Positions 1 to 9,014 are shown, numbered from the stretch's first letter. The stretch: DNA of 64,000 nucleotides from Thalassovita gelatinovora (GCF_001458355.1 NZ_CYSA01000023.1:1-64000), one strand, 5' to 3'. Numbers and translations: made by a program. The notes: a model not told the origin generated them from the sequence alone.

Positions 1-2
1 CG

Positions 3-329
3 GTTGAGCGTGGTCAGGTTCTGTGCAAGCCCGGATCGGTGAACCCGCATACCAAATTCGAAGCCGAGGTCTATATCCTGACCAAGGACGAAGGCGGCCG
101 TCACACCCCGTTCTTCGCGAATTACCGTCCGCAGTTCTATTTCCGGACCACCGACGTGACCGGGACCGTGACGCTGCCGGAAGGCACCGAAATGGTAATG
201 CCGGGCGACAACCTGAAATTCGGCGTCGAGCTGATCGCGCCGATCGCGATGGAAGACGGTCTGCGTTTCGCCATCCGTGAAGGCGGCCGTACGGTCGGTT
301 CCGGTGTTGTGTCGAAGATCATCGCCTAA
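3..329 (+). CDS. tuf: Elongation factor Tu, C-terminal part (5' end outside window)
   Basis: The reading frame is open from the window edge and encodes the last 108 residues of EF-Tu, the GTPase that delivers aminoacyl-tRNA to the ribosome. The visible part is the C-terminal beta-barrel (domain 3), with the family blocks [31 protein letters not shown] and the ending [12 protein letters not shown]. The GTPase domain lies upstream of the window. A hairpin follows 22 bases after the stop. Identity is certain; whether this is one of two tuf copies cannot be told from here. Confidence 0.97.
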   Translation, partial: VERGQVLCKPGSVNPHTKFEAEVYILTKDEGGRHTPFFANYRPQFYFRTTDVTGTVTLPEGTEMVMPGDNLKFGVELIAPIAMEDGLRFAIREGGRTVGSGVVSKIIA

Positions 330-351
330 GCGTTTCGCTTGGAAGAATTCG

Positions 352-380
352 CAAAGGGCCGTCCATTGGGTGGCCCTTTG
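352..380 (+). terminator. Terminator hairpin after tuf
   Basis: CAAAGGGCC (352-360) pairs perfectly with GGCCCTTTG (372-380) around an 11-base loop. The downstream tract (TCATTT) is only weakly T-rich. Its place just after the tuf stop supports transcription termination. Confidence 0.75.
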
Positions 381-541
381 TCATTTGCGGGCGGGCGTGG
401 TTGCGCCGGGAAGCCGGGCGACTGCACAGCGAAATCCGGCTGACCGGCAGGGTTTGACGAGAAAGTTTACCACTTGGTCATAGATTTGTTATCTTGAAGT
501 GGTTTCAATCGCATTCTCAATTGCCTGAACGAGGTTTCAAA

Positions 542-2506
542 ATGACTTCCAGTTTCTCTAGGCGTGAATTCCTAGGCGCGGCTGCCGGCGCCGGTTTGAT
601 TGTTCTGCATCCGTTTTCCGCCCGCGCGGCGGCCAATCAGGCGCATCTGCGGGTGATGGAAACCACCGACCTGCATGTGCATGTTTTCCCGTATGATTAT
701 TATTCGGATCGCCCGGTCGACACGGTCGGTCTGGCCCGTACTGCGGCGCATATCGGGGCGGTTCGTGCCGAGGCCACAAACAGCATGCTGGTTGATAACG
801 GTGATTTCCTGCAAGGCAACCCGATGGGCGATTACATCGCCTATGAACGGGGCATGAAGGACGGCGACCTGCACCCGGTGATCGCGGCGATGAACACTTT
901 GGGATTCGATGCCTCGACGCTGGGCAATCACGAATTCAACTACGGTCTGGATTTCTTGTCGAAATCGCTGGCGCTGGCGAATTTCCCGGTGGTGTCGTCC
1001 AATGTGGTGAAGGAAATGGGCGCGGGTCCGCGCGACGACACCACGCTGATACCGCCCTATGTGATCCTGGACCGCGAACTGACCGACGGGGCCGGCAATA
1101 CGCATCAGATCAAGGTGGGGCTGATCGGGTTCGTGCCGCCGCAGATCATGAATTGGGATCGTCGCCATCTGGAAGGCAACGTCAACACCCGCGATATCGT
1201 CGAGACCGCCAAAGCCTATGTGCCGGAAATGAAGGAAAAGGGCGCCGATATCATCATCGCGCTGAGCCATTCGGGGATTGGATCGGCAGAGCATAGCGAC
1301 GGGATGGAAAACGCGTCGGTGCCGCTGGCGGCGGTCGATGGGATCGACGCGCTGATGACCGGGCATTCGCATCTGGTGTTCCCGTCACCGACCTATGCCG
1401 ATTATGCGGCGGTGGATGCCGACAAGGGTCTGATCCACGGCAAACCGGCCGTGATGGGCGGGTATTGGGGATCACATCTGGGCGTGATCGACCTGATGCT
1501 GGAACAAAGCGGCGGCACATGGCAGGTGGTGACCAGCGCGGTCGAAACCCGGCCGATTTACAAACGGAACGAGGACCGGTCGATCACTGCGTTGGTGGAA
1601 AGCGTACCGATGGTGCTGAGCGCGGTAACGCAGGAGCATGATGAAACGCTGTCCTATGTGCGCCGCGCGGTGGGCAAGACCGATGCGCCGCTGCACAGCT
1701 ATTTCGCGCTGGTGGCCGATGATCCATCGGTGCAGATCGTGTCGATCGCGCAGGAATGGTATGTCGCTCAGATGTTGGAAGGCACCGAATATGAGGGCCT
1801 GCCGATCCTGTCGGCGGCCGCCCCGTTCAAGGCCGGGGGCCGGGGTGGCCCGGATTATTATACCGACGTGGCGGTCGGCGATGTGGCGATCAAGAACGTG
1901 GCCGACCTGTATCTGTATCCCAACACCGCGCGCGCGGTTCTGGTCAGCGGCCAGCAGGTCAAGGATTGGCTGGAACGGTCGGCGGGGATTTTCAACCAGA
2001 TCGAGCCGGGCAAACCGGATCAGGTGCTGCTGAACCCGTCCTTCCCCAGTTACAATTTCGACGTGATCGACGGGGTGGAATATCAGATCGACCTGAGCCA
2101 GCCGTCGAAATTCGACACTGATGGGGCTGTGATCAATCCCGGGGCCAACCGGATCGTCAACCTGAGTTACAACGGTGCGCCGTTGGATATGGCGGCGAAA
2201 TTCGTCATTGCCACCAACAATTACCGCGCTGGCGGCGGTGGCAAGTTTCCCGGGGCGGACGGGTCGACCACCATCCTGACCGCGCCGGATACCAACCGTG
2301 ACGTGATCGTGCGCTATATCGTCGAACAGGGCACCATCAGCCCCTCGGCCGATGCCAATTGGACCTTCGCGGCGATGCCGGGCACCAGCGTGTTGTTCGA
2401 TACCGGCCCCAAGGCGGCAGCCTATGCCGACAAGGTGCAAGGGGTGAAGATCGCCCCGGCGGGCGACGGCCCCGACGGGTTTGCCCGATTCCGCATCGAG
2501 CTGTGA
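542..2506 (+). CDS. cpdB: Tat-exported 2',3'-cyclic-nucleotide 2'-phosphodiesterase/3'-nucleotidase (CpdB-like)
   Basis: A 654-aa metallophosphoesterase of the CpdB/5'-nucleotidase family, which hydrolyses 2',3'-cyclic nucleotides and then 3'-nucleotides in the periplasm to salvage phosphate and nucleosides. The N-terminus carries a twin-arginine signal (SRREFLG at residues 6-12, then a hydrophobic stretch ending near ARAA), so the enzyme is probably exported folded with its metals. Metal-binding blocks run in order: TTDLHVHVF, DNGDFLQG, TLGNHEFNYG, SHSGIG and GHSHLVFP; the 5'-nucleotidase C-terminal domain ends with NNYRAGGGGKFPG. An in-frame start at 494 would bury the Tat motif behind 16 extra residues; ATG 542 with CGAGG about 9 bases upstream is preferred. 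A paralogue lacking a signal lies at 24667-26580. Confidence 0.92.
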   Translation: MTSSFSRREFLGAAAGAGLIVLHPFSARAAANQAHLRVMETTDLHVHVFPYDYYSDRPVDTVGLARTAAHIGAVRAEATNSMLVDNGDFLQGNPMGDYIAYERGMKDGDLHPVIAAMNTLGFDASTLGNHEFNYGLDFLSKSLALANFPVVSSNVVKEMGAGPRDDTTLIPPYVILDRELTDGAGNTHQIKVGLIGFVPPQIMNWDRRHLEGNVNTRDIVETAKAYVPEMKEKGADIIIALSHSGIGSAEHSDGMENASVPLAAVDGIDALMTGHSHLVFPSPTYADYAAVDADKGLIHGKPAVMGGYWGSHLGVIDLMLEQSGGTWQVVTSAVETRPIYKRNEDRSITALVESVPMVLSAVTQEHDETLSYVRRAVGKTDAPLHSYFALVADDPSVQIVSIAQEWYVAQMLEGTEYEGLPILSAAAPFKAGGRGGPDYYTDVAVGDVAIKNVADLYLYPNTARAVLVSGQQVKDWLERSAGIFNQIEPGKPDQVLLNPSFPSYNFDVIDGVEYQIDLSQPSKFDTDGAVINPGANRIVNLSYNGAPLDMAAKFVIATNNYRAGGGGKFPGADGSTTILTAPDTNRDVIVRYIVEQGTISPSADANWTFAAMPGTSVLFDTGPKAAAYADKVQGVKIAPAGDGPDGFARFRIEL

Positions 2507-2526
2507 GTTCCGGGTCAAGAGCGGAT

Positions 2527-2555
2527 CAAGGGGGCGCCTTGGCGGTGGCCCCTTG
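2527..2555 (+). terminator. Possible terminator hairpin after cpdB
   Basis: CAAGGGG (2527-2533) pairs with CCCCTTG (2549-2555) 20 bases after the cpdB stop. There is no T tract, so this may be a Rho-dependent end or an mRNA-stabilising hairpin. Confidence 0.45.
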
Positions 2556-2727
2556 CCAGATGTAAAGGGACAGCGCGCCACACGGATCGCCAAACATGCC
2601 GGTGGCATCGCATAGCGAAGTGGCTCGTTGATATGTTACACAGGCATTTGACTGGTCCCGAGACGCGCAAGACTTTACATTTCAACCGTATATTGCGAGG
2701 TCGACAGAAGAATAGGAAGGTGACACC

Positions 2728-3393
2728 ATGCTGACCAAACGTCATTTTATTGTTTCTGCGGCTGCGCTGTTTTCAGCGCCGCTTGAAGTTTCATCCGCAG
2801 CGGCCGCGACATCTGACAGATCAATGTGGTCGGCGTGGGACGCACAAGTGACGCCAGAAGGGTATGATCCCGGCACGTCCAACCCTTGGGGGGTCGGATC
2901 GCGGTTCTTGCCGCGGCTGGTCGAGGCCAATGAAGGCCTGACGCCGGGGGACATCCATGTCGATGCGGTGGCGCGCTATCTGTATCACATTCGCGAGAAT
3001 GGCACCGCGATGCGATACGGCGTCGCCATCGCGCGGGGGGATCTTTACGAAGCGGGGACCTATTCGATTCGGCGCAAGGCAAAGTGGCCGACATGGACAC
3101 CGACGCCCGCGATGATCAAACGCGACCCGGACTTGTATGCGCAACATGCGGACGGGATGAATGCCGGGCCGTCAAACCCGCTTGGATCGCGGGCTTTGTA
3201 TCTTTATGTCGGAAATCGCGACACTTACTTGCGCATTCACGGTTCGCCCAGCCCAAGATCGATCGGCGGGCGCGCCAGTTCCGGCTGTGTGCGGATGATC
3301 ATGCCCCATATCAATGATCTGTATGAACATGTGAACACCGGGTCCACGGCGGTGCTGTATCCGCCGGAAGAAGTGATCGCTGCGAAAAGCTAA
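2728..3393 (+). CDS. L,D-transpeptidase (YkuD family), exported
   Basis: A 221-aa secreted protein with an N-terminal signal peptide (hydrophobic run ending around SSAAAA, residues 23-28) and a C-terminal YkuD catalytic domain. The signature is present at residues 171-190: IHGSPSPRSIGG followed by SSGCVRM, with the catalytic Cys in GCVRM. Such enzymes make 3-3 peptidoglycan cross-links or attach proteins to peptidoglycan in the periplasm. GAAGGTGAC just before ATG 2728 gives a good ribosome site. It follows cpdB in the same direction but with a 221-bp gap, so it is probably transcribed separately. Family assignment is firm; the cross-linking role is inferred. Confidence 0.9.
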   Translation: MLTKRHFIVSAAALFSAPLEVSSAAAATSDRSMWSAWDAQVTPEGYDPGTSNPWGVGSRFLPRLVEANEGLTPGDIHVDAVARYLYHIRENGTAMRYGVAIARGDLYEAGTYSIRRKAKWPTWTPTPAMIKRDPDLYAQHADGMNAGPSNPLGSRALYLYVGNRDTYLRIHGSPSPRSIGGRASSGCVRMIMPHINDLYEHVNTGSTAVLYPPEEVIAAKS

Positions 3394-3443
3394 CGCGGGT
3401 GAGGTGGGGTTTTCGCTGAAAACCTTAAACGCGTGTCGAACCG

Positions 3444-3728
3444 TCAGCCCACCGGGGCGGCGTCGGGTTCGCGGCTGCAGATCGGGCGGCCATCGGCGGT
3501 GCGAAGCGGCAGGAATGTCGTTTCGACAGGGCCAACATAGCGATAGACATAACATCCGTCTGCCGGGTCAATTCGAACGGCTGTCAAATCCTGATTGGTT
3601 GCCGCGATGGCGCGCACGCCTTCGGGCAGTTCTTTGTAAAATCCACCTTCCGAACTGCTGCTTTGACCGTTTTCGCAGGCGGCAACCAGCACCGTTGCGC
3701 ATCCGATGATCCAAACCCGAGCTTTCAT
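3444..3728 (-). CDS. Small putative lipoprotein, function unknown
   Basis: A 94-aa protein with a short charged start, a hydrophobic segment and a lipobox (V-A-A-C, Cys18), so it should be lipidated and anchored in an inner or outer membrane. The mature part is about 77 residues, acidic and Ser-rich at first, with two further Cys (in DGCYVYRYVG and RPICSREP) that could form a disulfide. No enzymatic motif is recognised. It is convergent with the YkuD gene, with 50 bp between the stops. Confidence 0.75.
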   Translation of the reverse strand: MKARVWIIGCATVLVAACENGQSSSSEGGFYKELPEGVRAIAATNQDLTAVRIDPADGCYVYRYVGPVETTFLPLRTADGRPICSREPDAAPVG

Positions 3729-3978
3729 TGACGATATCTCCGAAATGTTTGTTCTTCTCGGTTAAGGTATTCTTGCCCGGATGTAAAACCAGCCGATGCC
3801 GGTTTGATGCAGGCTGCCCCGATTTTGAACGGACGTTTGGTTCGGTGGGCGCAAGGCATCCGGCACGGAGCGCATGGCCGGGCGGTTCCTTGCAATTTTC
3901 CGGATCTGGCTGCGTCGTGGTTGATCGCGCGGGCGCGGCCTGTATCCTGATTCTGTCAGGCCCGACCGGAGATACAGG

Positions 3979-4965
3979 ATGTTGCCTCGTTTCGTGAAAT
4001 TTGCCCATGCGTTGAGCGGCCCCGATGAAGGGGACAATCTGCGTGAAGACGCCCTGTTGCGGGTGTTGCAGGACGAAACCCCGGCCTGGGTGCATCTGGA
4101 CGGGACCGATCCCGGCGCTGGGGACTGGATCGCGCAGCATCTGGATTATCTCGATGCCCAGGTGATCGAGGCGCTGCTGGATGTCGATACCCGGCCACGC
4201 GTCAGCATTCTTGGCAGTGGCATGTTGGTGATCCTGCGGTCGGTCAATATGAACGAGGGCGAGAAACCGGAAGACATGATTTCGATTCGGATGTGGATCG
4301 ACGCGCATCGGATCATAACGATTTCGCGCAAGAATTCGCATGTGATCGCGGATATGGACGCCACCCTGCGTGACGGTGCGGCGATCGAAAGCGTCGAAGA
4401 ATTCCTGGTTTGGCTGGTCGAGGCAATCACCAGATTTATCGCCGAGTTTCAGAAAGATCTTGATCTGAAAGCCGAGAATCTGGAAGAGCGGGTGATTGCC
4501 GAAACCAGCAATCGTCTGGGCCGCGACGTGGTTGATCTGCGGTTGCAGGTGATTGCCGCGCGGCGCTTTCTGGTGCCGCAGCGCGCCGCGCTGGAGGCGA
4601 TCAGCAAGGCGCAACTGGATTTCATCGACCCGATCACGCGGCGGGAAATTGAAGAAGAAGCATTGAAAATGACCCGTGTGGTCGAAGACATGGAAGAACT
4701 GCGCGAACAGGCGGCGGTTTTACGGGAAGAAATGTCGGGCCATTTGTCCGACCGGCTGAATCGCAACATGTTCGTGCTGTCGATCCTGTCGGCGATTTTC
4801 CTGCCGCTGGGGTTCCTGACCGGGTTGTTCGGGGTCAACGTGGGCGGCATGCCCGGTGTCGGAGCGGAACATGCGTTTTTGTGGCTGTGCGTGGCGATGG
4901 GCGGTTTGTTCGCGATGCAGTTGGTTCTGCTGTGGCGGCTACGCTGGATCGGTGGCGGCGGGTAA
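3979..4965 (+). CDS. zntB: ZntB-like CorA-family divalent-cation transporter
   Basis: A 328-aa CorA-superfamily protein: a large cytoplasmic N-terminal domain ending in long helices, then two transmembrane segments (about 268-285 and 296-318). The pore motif reads GVNVGGMP near residue 284. CorA magnesium channels have GMN there, whereas the GVNxGG form is typical of ZntB-type zinc transporters, so zinc is the better prediction. Length matches ZntB (about 327 aa). ATG 3979 is preceded by GGAGATACAG. The gene stands alone. Substrate is inferred from the pore motif only. Confidence 0.85.
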   Translation: MLPRFVKFAHALSGPDEGDNLREDALLRVLQDETPAWVHLDGTDPGAGDWIAQHLDYLDAQVIEALLDVDTRPRVSILGSGMLVILRSVNMNEGEKPEDMISIRMWIDAHRIITISRKNSHVIADMDATLRDGAAIESVEEFLVWLVEAITRFIAEFQKDLDLKAENLEERVIAETSNRLGRDVVDLRLQVIAARRFLVPQRAALEAISKAQLDFIDPITRREIEEEALKMTRVVEDMEELREQAAVLREEMSGHLSDRLNRNMFVLSILSAIFLPLGFLTGLFGVNVGGMPGVGAEHAFLWLCVAMGGLFAMQLVLLWRLRWIGGGG

Positions 4966-5455
4966 GGGGGGACATTTGGTCGATCAATTTGCCCTAAAGA
5001 GCCGCATCATCGCCGCTTTCCCGCCATTTTGAATAACTAGATTTGAACCTGGTTCGATATTACGAGACAGGGCAGATGAATTTTTTGAATGCGACGACTT
5101 CCAGCCCCATGAGGGCCTTCTCGGTTCTGACTGCGATCACGGATTTCGTGTTGCGGCCGCAAAAGAGTGCGCAGGATTTTCGGCCGGTTTCGGCGCGAAC
5201 GGCACCTCGGGCTCCGGTATCGAGTTTTTCGGCCCCATCGGATTATGGTGACGATTGTCTTTTGGGTCATGGCCGCAGCCGGGCATCGGGATCGACCATC
5301 AATCAACCGCATCGCCGGCAAGTCTGCCAAGAGCTTTGACATTGCCGGGCGCGCTGCGCTGGGCTAGTTTGCGGGCAAGCCATGGAGGGTGCCGTGAACA
5401 TATAACAGTCCTATCCGACCCATCACTTTCAATTCATGATGATTGGAGCGCTGTT
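4966..5455. other. 490-bp stretch without a convincing gene
   Basis: No open frame here resembles a protein family. The longest ATG frame (5076-5339, plus, 87 codons) has no clear ribosome site, and its second half reads as low-complexity Ser/Arg; it is not called as a gene. The right end holds the inverted repeat ATAACAG (5402-5408) / CTGTTAT (5451-5457), which overlaps the start codon of the acyltransferase. Confidence 0.5.
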
Positions 5456-6133
5456 ATGCCCGATTTCCTTGATGCTTCGTTGCGTCATCCGATCCGCCTG
5501 CCGGATGGCACTTCTTATCCCAATACTGTCTGGCTTGCCCAAGTGATCGACCATCCGAATATGCGGATCGGCGATTTCACCTATTATAACGATTTTGACC
5601 CGGTCGATGATTACGCGGCCCGGATTGCGCCCTACCTGCATCCGGGGGCGCCGGAAACTTTGATCATCGGAAAATTCGGCCAATTCGCCCACGGGACGCG
5701 GTTCATCACCTCGTCTGCAGATCATCCGAAACGCTGGTTCAGCGCCTATCCTTTCGCGGTGTTCAACCACGATTGCATGGATCTTTATGCCGAAGAATTC
5801 GGCACCGGGCGCGACACGGTGATCGGCAATGATGTCTGGATCGGTCATAATGCGATGATTCTGCCCGGGGTCACGGTGGGCGATGGCGCGATCATCGGTG
5901 CCGGGGCCGTGGTGCGCCGCGATGTCGACCCTTACATGGTGATGGGCGGCAACCCGGCCGAACCGATCCGGCGGCGGTTTTCACAACAGGTGACGGCGCT
6001 GTTGTTGCGGCTGCGTTGGTGGGATCTGGAACTGGATCAGATCCGGGCGATTTTGCCGGTTCTTGCCTCGGCTGATGTTGTGGGATTGCAGGACGCGGTG
6101 GCGCGGTATCGGGAAGGACCGAATTCACCTTGA
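5456..6133 (+). CDS. Hexapeptide-repeat acyltransferase (CatB/Vat-like xenobiotic acetyltransferase family)
   Basis: A 225-aa left-handed beta-helix acyltransferase. Family landmarks are the early YYNDFDPVDDY block, the IGKFGQFAHGTRF turn, the catalytic-loop His in SSADHPKRW, and repeating hexapeptides through VIGNDVWIGHNAMILPGVTV to GAIIGAGAVV, then MGGNPAEPIRRRF. Members acetylate chloramphenicol or streptogramins, but many chromosomal copies have unknown natural substrates, so a resistance role is not implied. The frame is open from 5255, but the family start MPDFLDASLRHP is ATG 5456. An inverted repeat overlaps this start (5402-5457). Confidence 0.85.
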   Translation: MPDFLDASLRHPIRLPDGTSYPNTVWLAQVIDHPNMRIGDFTYYNDFDPVDDYAARIAPYLHPGAPETLIIGKFGQFAHGTRFITSSADHPKRWFSAYPFAVFNHDCMDLYAEEFGTGRDTVIGNDVWIGHNAMILPGVTVGDGAIIGAGAVVRRDVDPYMVMGGNPAEPIRRRFSQQVTALLLRLRWWDLELDQIRAILPVLASADVVGLQDAVARYREGPNSP

Positions 6134-6189
6134 TGGGTGAAAAGGGTCTTGATCTTGGTCGTCGGCTGTCATAGTCAAACGTCGGCCTT

Positions 6190-6265
6190 AGGGGTATAGC
6201 TCAGCTGGTAGAGCGACGGTCTCCAAAACCGTAGGTCTCGGGTTCGAACCCTGATGCCCCTGCCA
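6190..6265 (+). tRNA. trnW: tRNA-Trp (anticodon CCA)
   Basis: The 76-nt cloverleaf has acceptor AGGGGTA pairing with TGCCCCT, D-arm AGCTCAGCTGGTAGAGC, anticodon stem ACGGT/ACCGT around loop CTCCAAA (anticodon CCA), T-arm GGGTTCGAACCC, discriminator G and an encoded CCA end. In many alphaproteobacteria tRNA-Trp precedes secE-nusG near tuf; here it is followed by a convergent GST gene instead. Confidence 0.97.
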
Positions 6266-6349
6266 ATTTCCTTTGAACAACGTGTCGACGAATGGTTGCG
6301 CTTGCAGCCTGCCCGGCAGCGCTGCGCCGTGTCCGGGCTGGCTGCAAGT

Positions 6350-7048
6350 CTAGTCGCGAGGCGGGATGTTCAGGCCGCGCTGTACCGCCGGGCGGGCGAG
6401 GAAACGGTCAAGATAGGCCACGGTGTTGGGGTAACCGGTCCAGCCGACGGTATCGCGTGCGCCATATATTTCCAGCGCCCTGAGCCAGCCACCCAGAGCG
6501 ATGTCGGCAATCGAAAATGTGCCGCAAATCCAGTCCTGACCGTCGAGTTGACCTTCGATCACGTTCAGCAGGCGCTTGGTTTCGGCGATGTAGCGGTCGC
6601 GTGGAATCGGGTCTTGGACCGCGCTGCCGGCGAATTTGAAGAAAAAGCCCAGCTGCCCGAACATCGGGCCGACGCCGCCCATCTGAAACATCAGCCACTG
6701 GATCACCTTGTAGCGTTCCGCCGAGTCGGTGGGCAGCAATTGGCCGGTTTTTTCCGCCAGATAGATCAGGATCGCCCCGGATTCCCACAAGGCAAACGGT
6801 TCACCGCCCGGCCCGTCCGGGTCGATGATCGCGGGGATTTTATTGTTCGGATTGAGCGACAGGAATTCGGGTGATTTCACATCCGCATCCGACAAGGTCA
6901 CTTTATGCGCTTCATAGGGCAGGCCGATTTCTTCCAGCATGATGGAAATCTTGACGCCGTTCGGGGTGGGAAAGGAATAGAGTTGCAGAACCGAAGGGTC
7001 CTTGGCGGGCCATTTTTGGGCGATCGGGAAATCGTCGGGAAAGGTCAT
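6350..7048 (-). CDS. Glutathione S-transferase family protein (Nu-class, YfcG/Ure2-like)
   Basis: A 232-aa cytosolic GST. The thioredoxin-like N-terminal domain begins LQLYSFPTPNGVKISIMLEE; the TPNG(V/H)K block is typical of YfcG/Ure2-type enzymes, where the Thr and Asn contact glutathione and disulfide-bond reductase activity is common. NKIPAIIDPDG supplies the cis-Pro, and ALWESGAILIYLAEK the Glu-Ser gamma-glutamyl site. The helical C-terminal domain has the N-capping pattern ICGTFSIADIALGGW. It is convergent with tRNA-Trp and divergent from mscL. Physiological substrate is unknown. Confidence 0.88.
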   Translation of the reverse strand: MTFPDDFPIAQKWPAKDPSVLQLYSFPTPNGVKISIMLEEIGLPYEAHKVTLSDADVKSPEFLSLNPNNKIPAIIDPDGPGGEPFALWESGAILIYLAEKTGQLLPTDSAERYKVIQWLMFQMGGVGPMFGQLGFFFKFAGSAVQDPIPRDRYIAETKRLLNVIEGQLDGQDWICGTFSIADIALGGWLRALEIYGARDTVGWTGYPNTVAYLDRFLARPAVQRGLNIPPRD

Positions 7049-7198
7049 GTCGGCTCCTTTGCGTGCGCTTGGGGGGAAAATAGACAGATTTTCCCGGATA
7101 AAAAGATACTTGGTTGTGACAATGGACCGTATCTAAGGTGAATTCACGCACGGCGCCGGGGGTGATCGTGCCAAGTTTTGAAAAAAGAGAGGGATATC

Positions 7199-7633
7199 AT
7201 GATCAAGGAATTTAAGGATTTCATAGCCAAGGGCAATGTCATGGACATGGCGGTCGGGATCATCATCGGCGCGGCCTTTACCGCGATCGTGAAATCGATG
7301 GTGGCCGATCTGATCAATCCGATCATCGGGTTGTTCACCGGCGGGGTGGATTTCACCAACAATTATGCGGTTTTGTCCGGGGATGTCGCCGCCGGAGCCA
7401 GCCTTGAGGCCGCGCGCGAAGCCGGGGCATCGGTGTTTGCCTATGGCAGTTTCATCATGGCGGTGATCAATTTCCTGATCATTGCTTTTGTCGTCTTCAT
7501 GTTGATCCGCATGGTCAACAAGGCCAAGGATGCCGCGACCAAGGCAGAGGAAGCCCCGGTCGAAGAAGCCCCGGCGGGTCCGAACGAACTGGACGTGTTG
7601 TTGGAAATCCGCGACGCGCTGAACAAAGGCTGA
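7199..7633 (+). CDS. mscL: Large-conductance mechanosensitive channel
   Basis: A 144-aa MscL, the homopentameric inner-membrane channel that opens under membrane tension to release solutes on hypo-osmotic shock. The sequence shows the amphipathic N-terminus ([20 protein letters not shown]), TM1 with the pore constriction ([19 protein letters not shown]), a periplasmic loop, TM2 ([19 protein letters not shown]) and a charged C-terminal helix bundle. The open frame extends to a TTG at 7178, but ATG 7199 with AGAGAGG eight bases upstream matches the family start. A strong terminator follows. Confidence 0.96.
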   Translation: MIKEFKDFIAKGNVMDMAVGIIIGAAFTAIVKSMVADLINPIIGLFTGGVDFTNNYAVLSGDVAAGASLEAAREAGASVFAYGSFIMAVINFLIIAFVVFMLIRMVNKAKDAATKAEEAPVEEAPAGPNELDVLLEIRDALNKG

Positions 7634-7660
7634 GCATAGGCACAGCCATTGGAGTTGGAG

Positions 7661-7687
7661 CGGCCTGCCATTTGGCGGGCCGTTTTT
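7661..7687 (+). terminator. Rho-independent terminator of mscL
   Basis: CGGCCTGCC (7661-7669) pairs with GGCGGGCCG (7674-7682), with one T-G pair, around a four-base loop, followed immediately by TTTTT. Confidence 0.92.
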
Positions 7688-7708
7688 CGTTTGAACGGGG
7701 CTGCAGAT

Positions 7709-7745
7709 AAAAAACGCCCGACAGGGAAGGGGAACCTGCCGGGCG
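7709..7745 (-). terminator. Rho-independent terminator of ald (minus strand)
   Basis: On the minus strand CGCCCGGCAGG (7745-7735) pairs with CCTGTCGGGCG (7725-7715), then six T's (7714-7709). It lies 37 bp downstream of the ald stop. Confidence 0.9.
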
Positions 7746-7781
7746 AGGGAGGATGCACCAAAGGTGCAAGGTGACTTGGTG

Positions 7782-8897
7782 TTATTGGACCAGCAGTTGC
7801 GGCGCGGTCACGTCAAGGCCCAACGCCTTGCCCACTGCGGCATAGGTCAGTTGGCCCGCGTGGACGTTCAAGCCCGCCAGCAGGTGGGGATCGTCGGCGC
7901 AGGCTTGTTTCCAACCCTTGTCGGCCAGCGCCAGCATGAACGGCATGGTGGCGTTGCCAAGCGCGATGGTCGAGGTGCGGGCGACCGCGCCGGGCATATT
8001 GGCGACGCAATAATGCATGATCCCATCCACGTCGTAGATCGGGCTTTCATGGGTGGTCGCATGGGAGGTTTCAAAACAGCCGCCCTGATCGATGGCGACA
8101 TCGACGATGGCCGCGCCGGGTTTCATCGTCGAAAGCTGTTCACGGCTGACCAGTTTGGGGGCGGCGGCACCGGGGATCAGGACCGCACCAATCACCATAT
8201 CGGCCGCCGCGACCAGTTCGGCGGTCGTGCCCTGAGACGCGTAGGAGGTTTTGAATTCGCCACGGAAGCTGTCATCGAGATAGCGCAGTCGGGGCAGCGA
8301 CATGTCCAGCACGGTCACATCCGCGCCCATTCCGGCAGCGATCCGCGCCGCATGGGTGCCGACGACACCTCCGCCGATCACCACGACATGGGCCGGACGG
8401 ACGCCGGGCACGCCGCCCATCAACACGCCACGGCCGCCATTGGCCTTTTGCAGGGTCCAGGCACCGACCTGCGGCGCCAATTTGCCCGCGACTTCGGACA
8501 TCGGCGCCAGCAGGGGCAAGCCGCCGCGCGGGTCGGTCACGGTTTCATAGGCGATGGCAGTACAGCCGGAGGCCAGCAGATCATGGGTCTGGTCGGGGTC
8601 GGGGGCGAGGTGCAGATAGGTGAACAGCAGTTGGCCTTCGCGTAGCATCTTGCGTTCTGCCGCCTGCGGTTCCTTGACCTTGACGATCATGTCGGCGGTG
8701 GCAAAGATTTCCGCAGCGGTGTCGAGGATCGCGGCCCCGGCTTCGATATAGTCGCTGTCGGGAAAGCCCGATCCGACGCCCGCGTCTTTTTCGATGACCA
8801 CCTGATGGCCGTGCGCGATGGCTTCGCGGGCCGCGTTCGGGGTCATCCCGACGCGAAATTCCTGTGGTTTGATTTCTTTGGGGCAGCCGAGTTTCAT
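7782..8897 (-). CDS. ald: Alanine dehydrogenase
   Basis: A 371-aa NAD-dependent L-alanine dehydrogenase, interconverting L-alanine and pyruvate plus ammonia; it lets the cell use alanine as carbon and nitrogen source. The start [17 protein letters not shown] is the family N-terminus with the substrate-binding Arg. The catalytic Lys lies in IVKVKEP, and the Rossmann loop is [21 protein letters not shown]. An upstream in-frame Met at 8975 would add 26 unrelated residues; ATG 8897 with AGGAGG seven bases upstream is correct. It diverges from an Lrp-type regulator across a palindromic operator. Confidence 0.96.
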   Translation of the reverse strand: MKLGCPKEIKPQEFRVGMTPNAAREAIAHGHQVVIEKDAGVGSGFPDSDYIEAGAAILDTAAEIFATADMIVKVKEPQAAERKMLREGQLLFTYLHLAPDPDQTHDLLASGCTAIAYETVTDPRGGLPLLAPMSEVAGKLAPQVGAWTLQKANGGRGVLMGGVPGVRPAHVVVIGGGVVGTHAARIAAGMGADVTVLDMSLPRLRYLDDSFRGEFKTSYASQGTTAELVAAADMVIGAVLIPGAAAPKLVSREQLSTMKPGAAIVDVAIDQGGCFETSHATTHESPIYDVDGIMHYCVANMPGAVARTSTIALGNATMPFMLALADKGWKQACADDPHLLAGLNVHAGQLTYAAVGKALGLDVTAPQLLVQ

Positions 8898-8986
8898 GAT
8901 CTGTTTCCTCCTAGGATCAAAGGTAGGATGTCGCATCATTTCTGCAAAAGGGTTGAAATTCGGGTCGTAATTCAACGAAAGATGTG

Positions 8987-9014
8987 AATATTATTCGAAG
9001 AATCGAATAATATT
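8987..9014. promoter_or_regulatory. Perfect 12-bp palindrome between ald and its regulator; probable Lrp-type operator
   Basis: AATATTATTCGA (8987-8998), spacer AGAA, then the exact reverse complement TCGAATAATATT (9003-9014). It is far more AT-rich than its surroundings, lies 89 bp upstream of the ald start and 18 bp upstream of the regulator start, and is the evident site for repression or alanine-responsive activation by the divergent Lrp/AsnC protein. Confidence 0.8.

Noticed and set aside
572-1372. 266-codon minus-strand frame opposite cpdB
   Set aside because: Antisense shadow of a strongly supported gene; Arg/His-rich, no family features or ribosome site.
1472-2608. 378-codon minus-strand frame opposite cpdB
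   Set aside because: Shadow frame favoured by high GC; the plus-strand protein has all family motifs.
6241-6265. tRNA-Trp 3' end as an integration site
   Set aside because: No second copy of the tRNA end and no integrase gene were seen.
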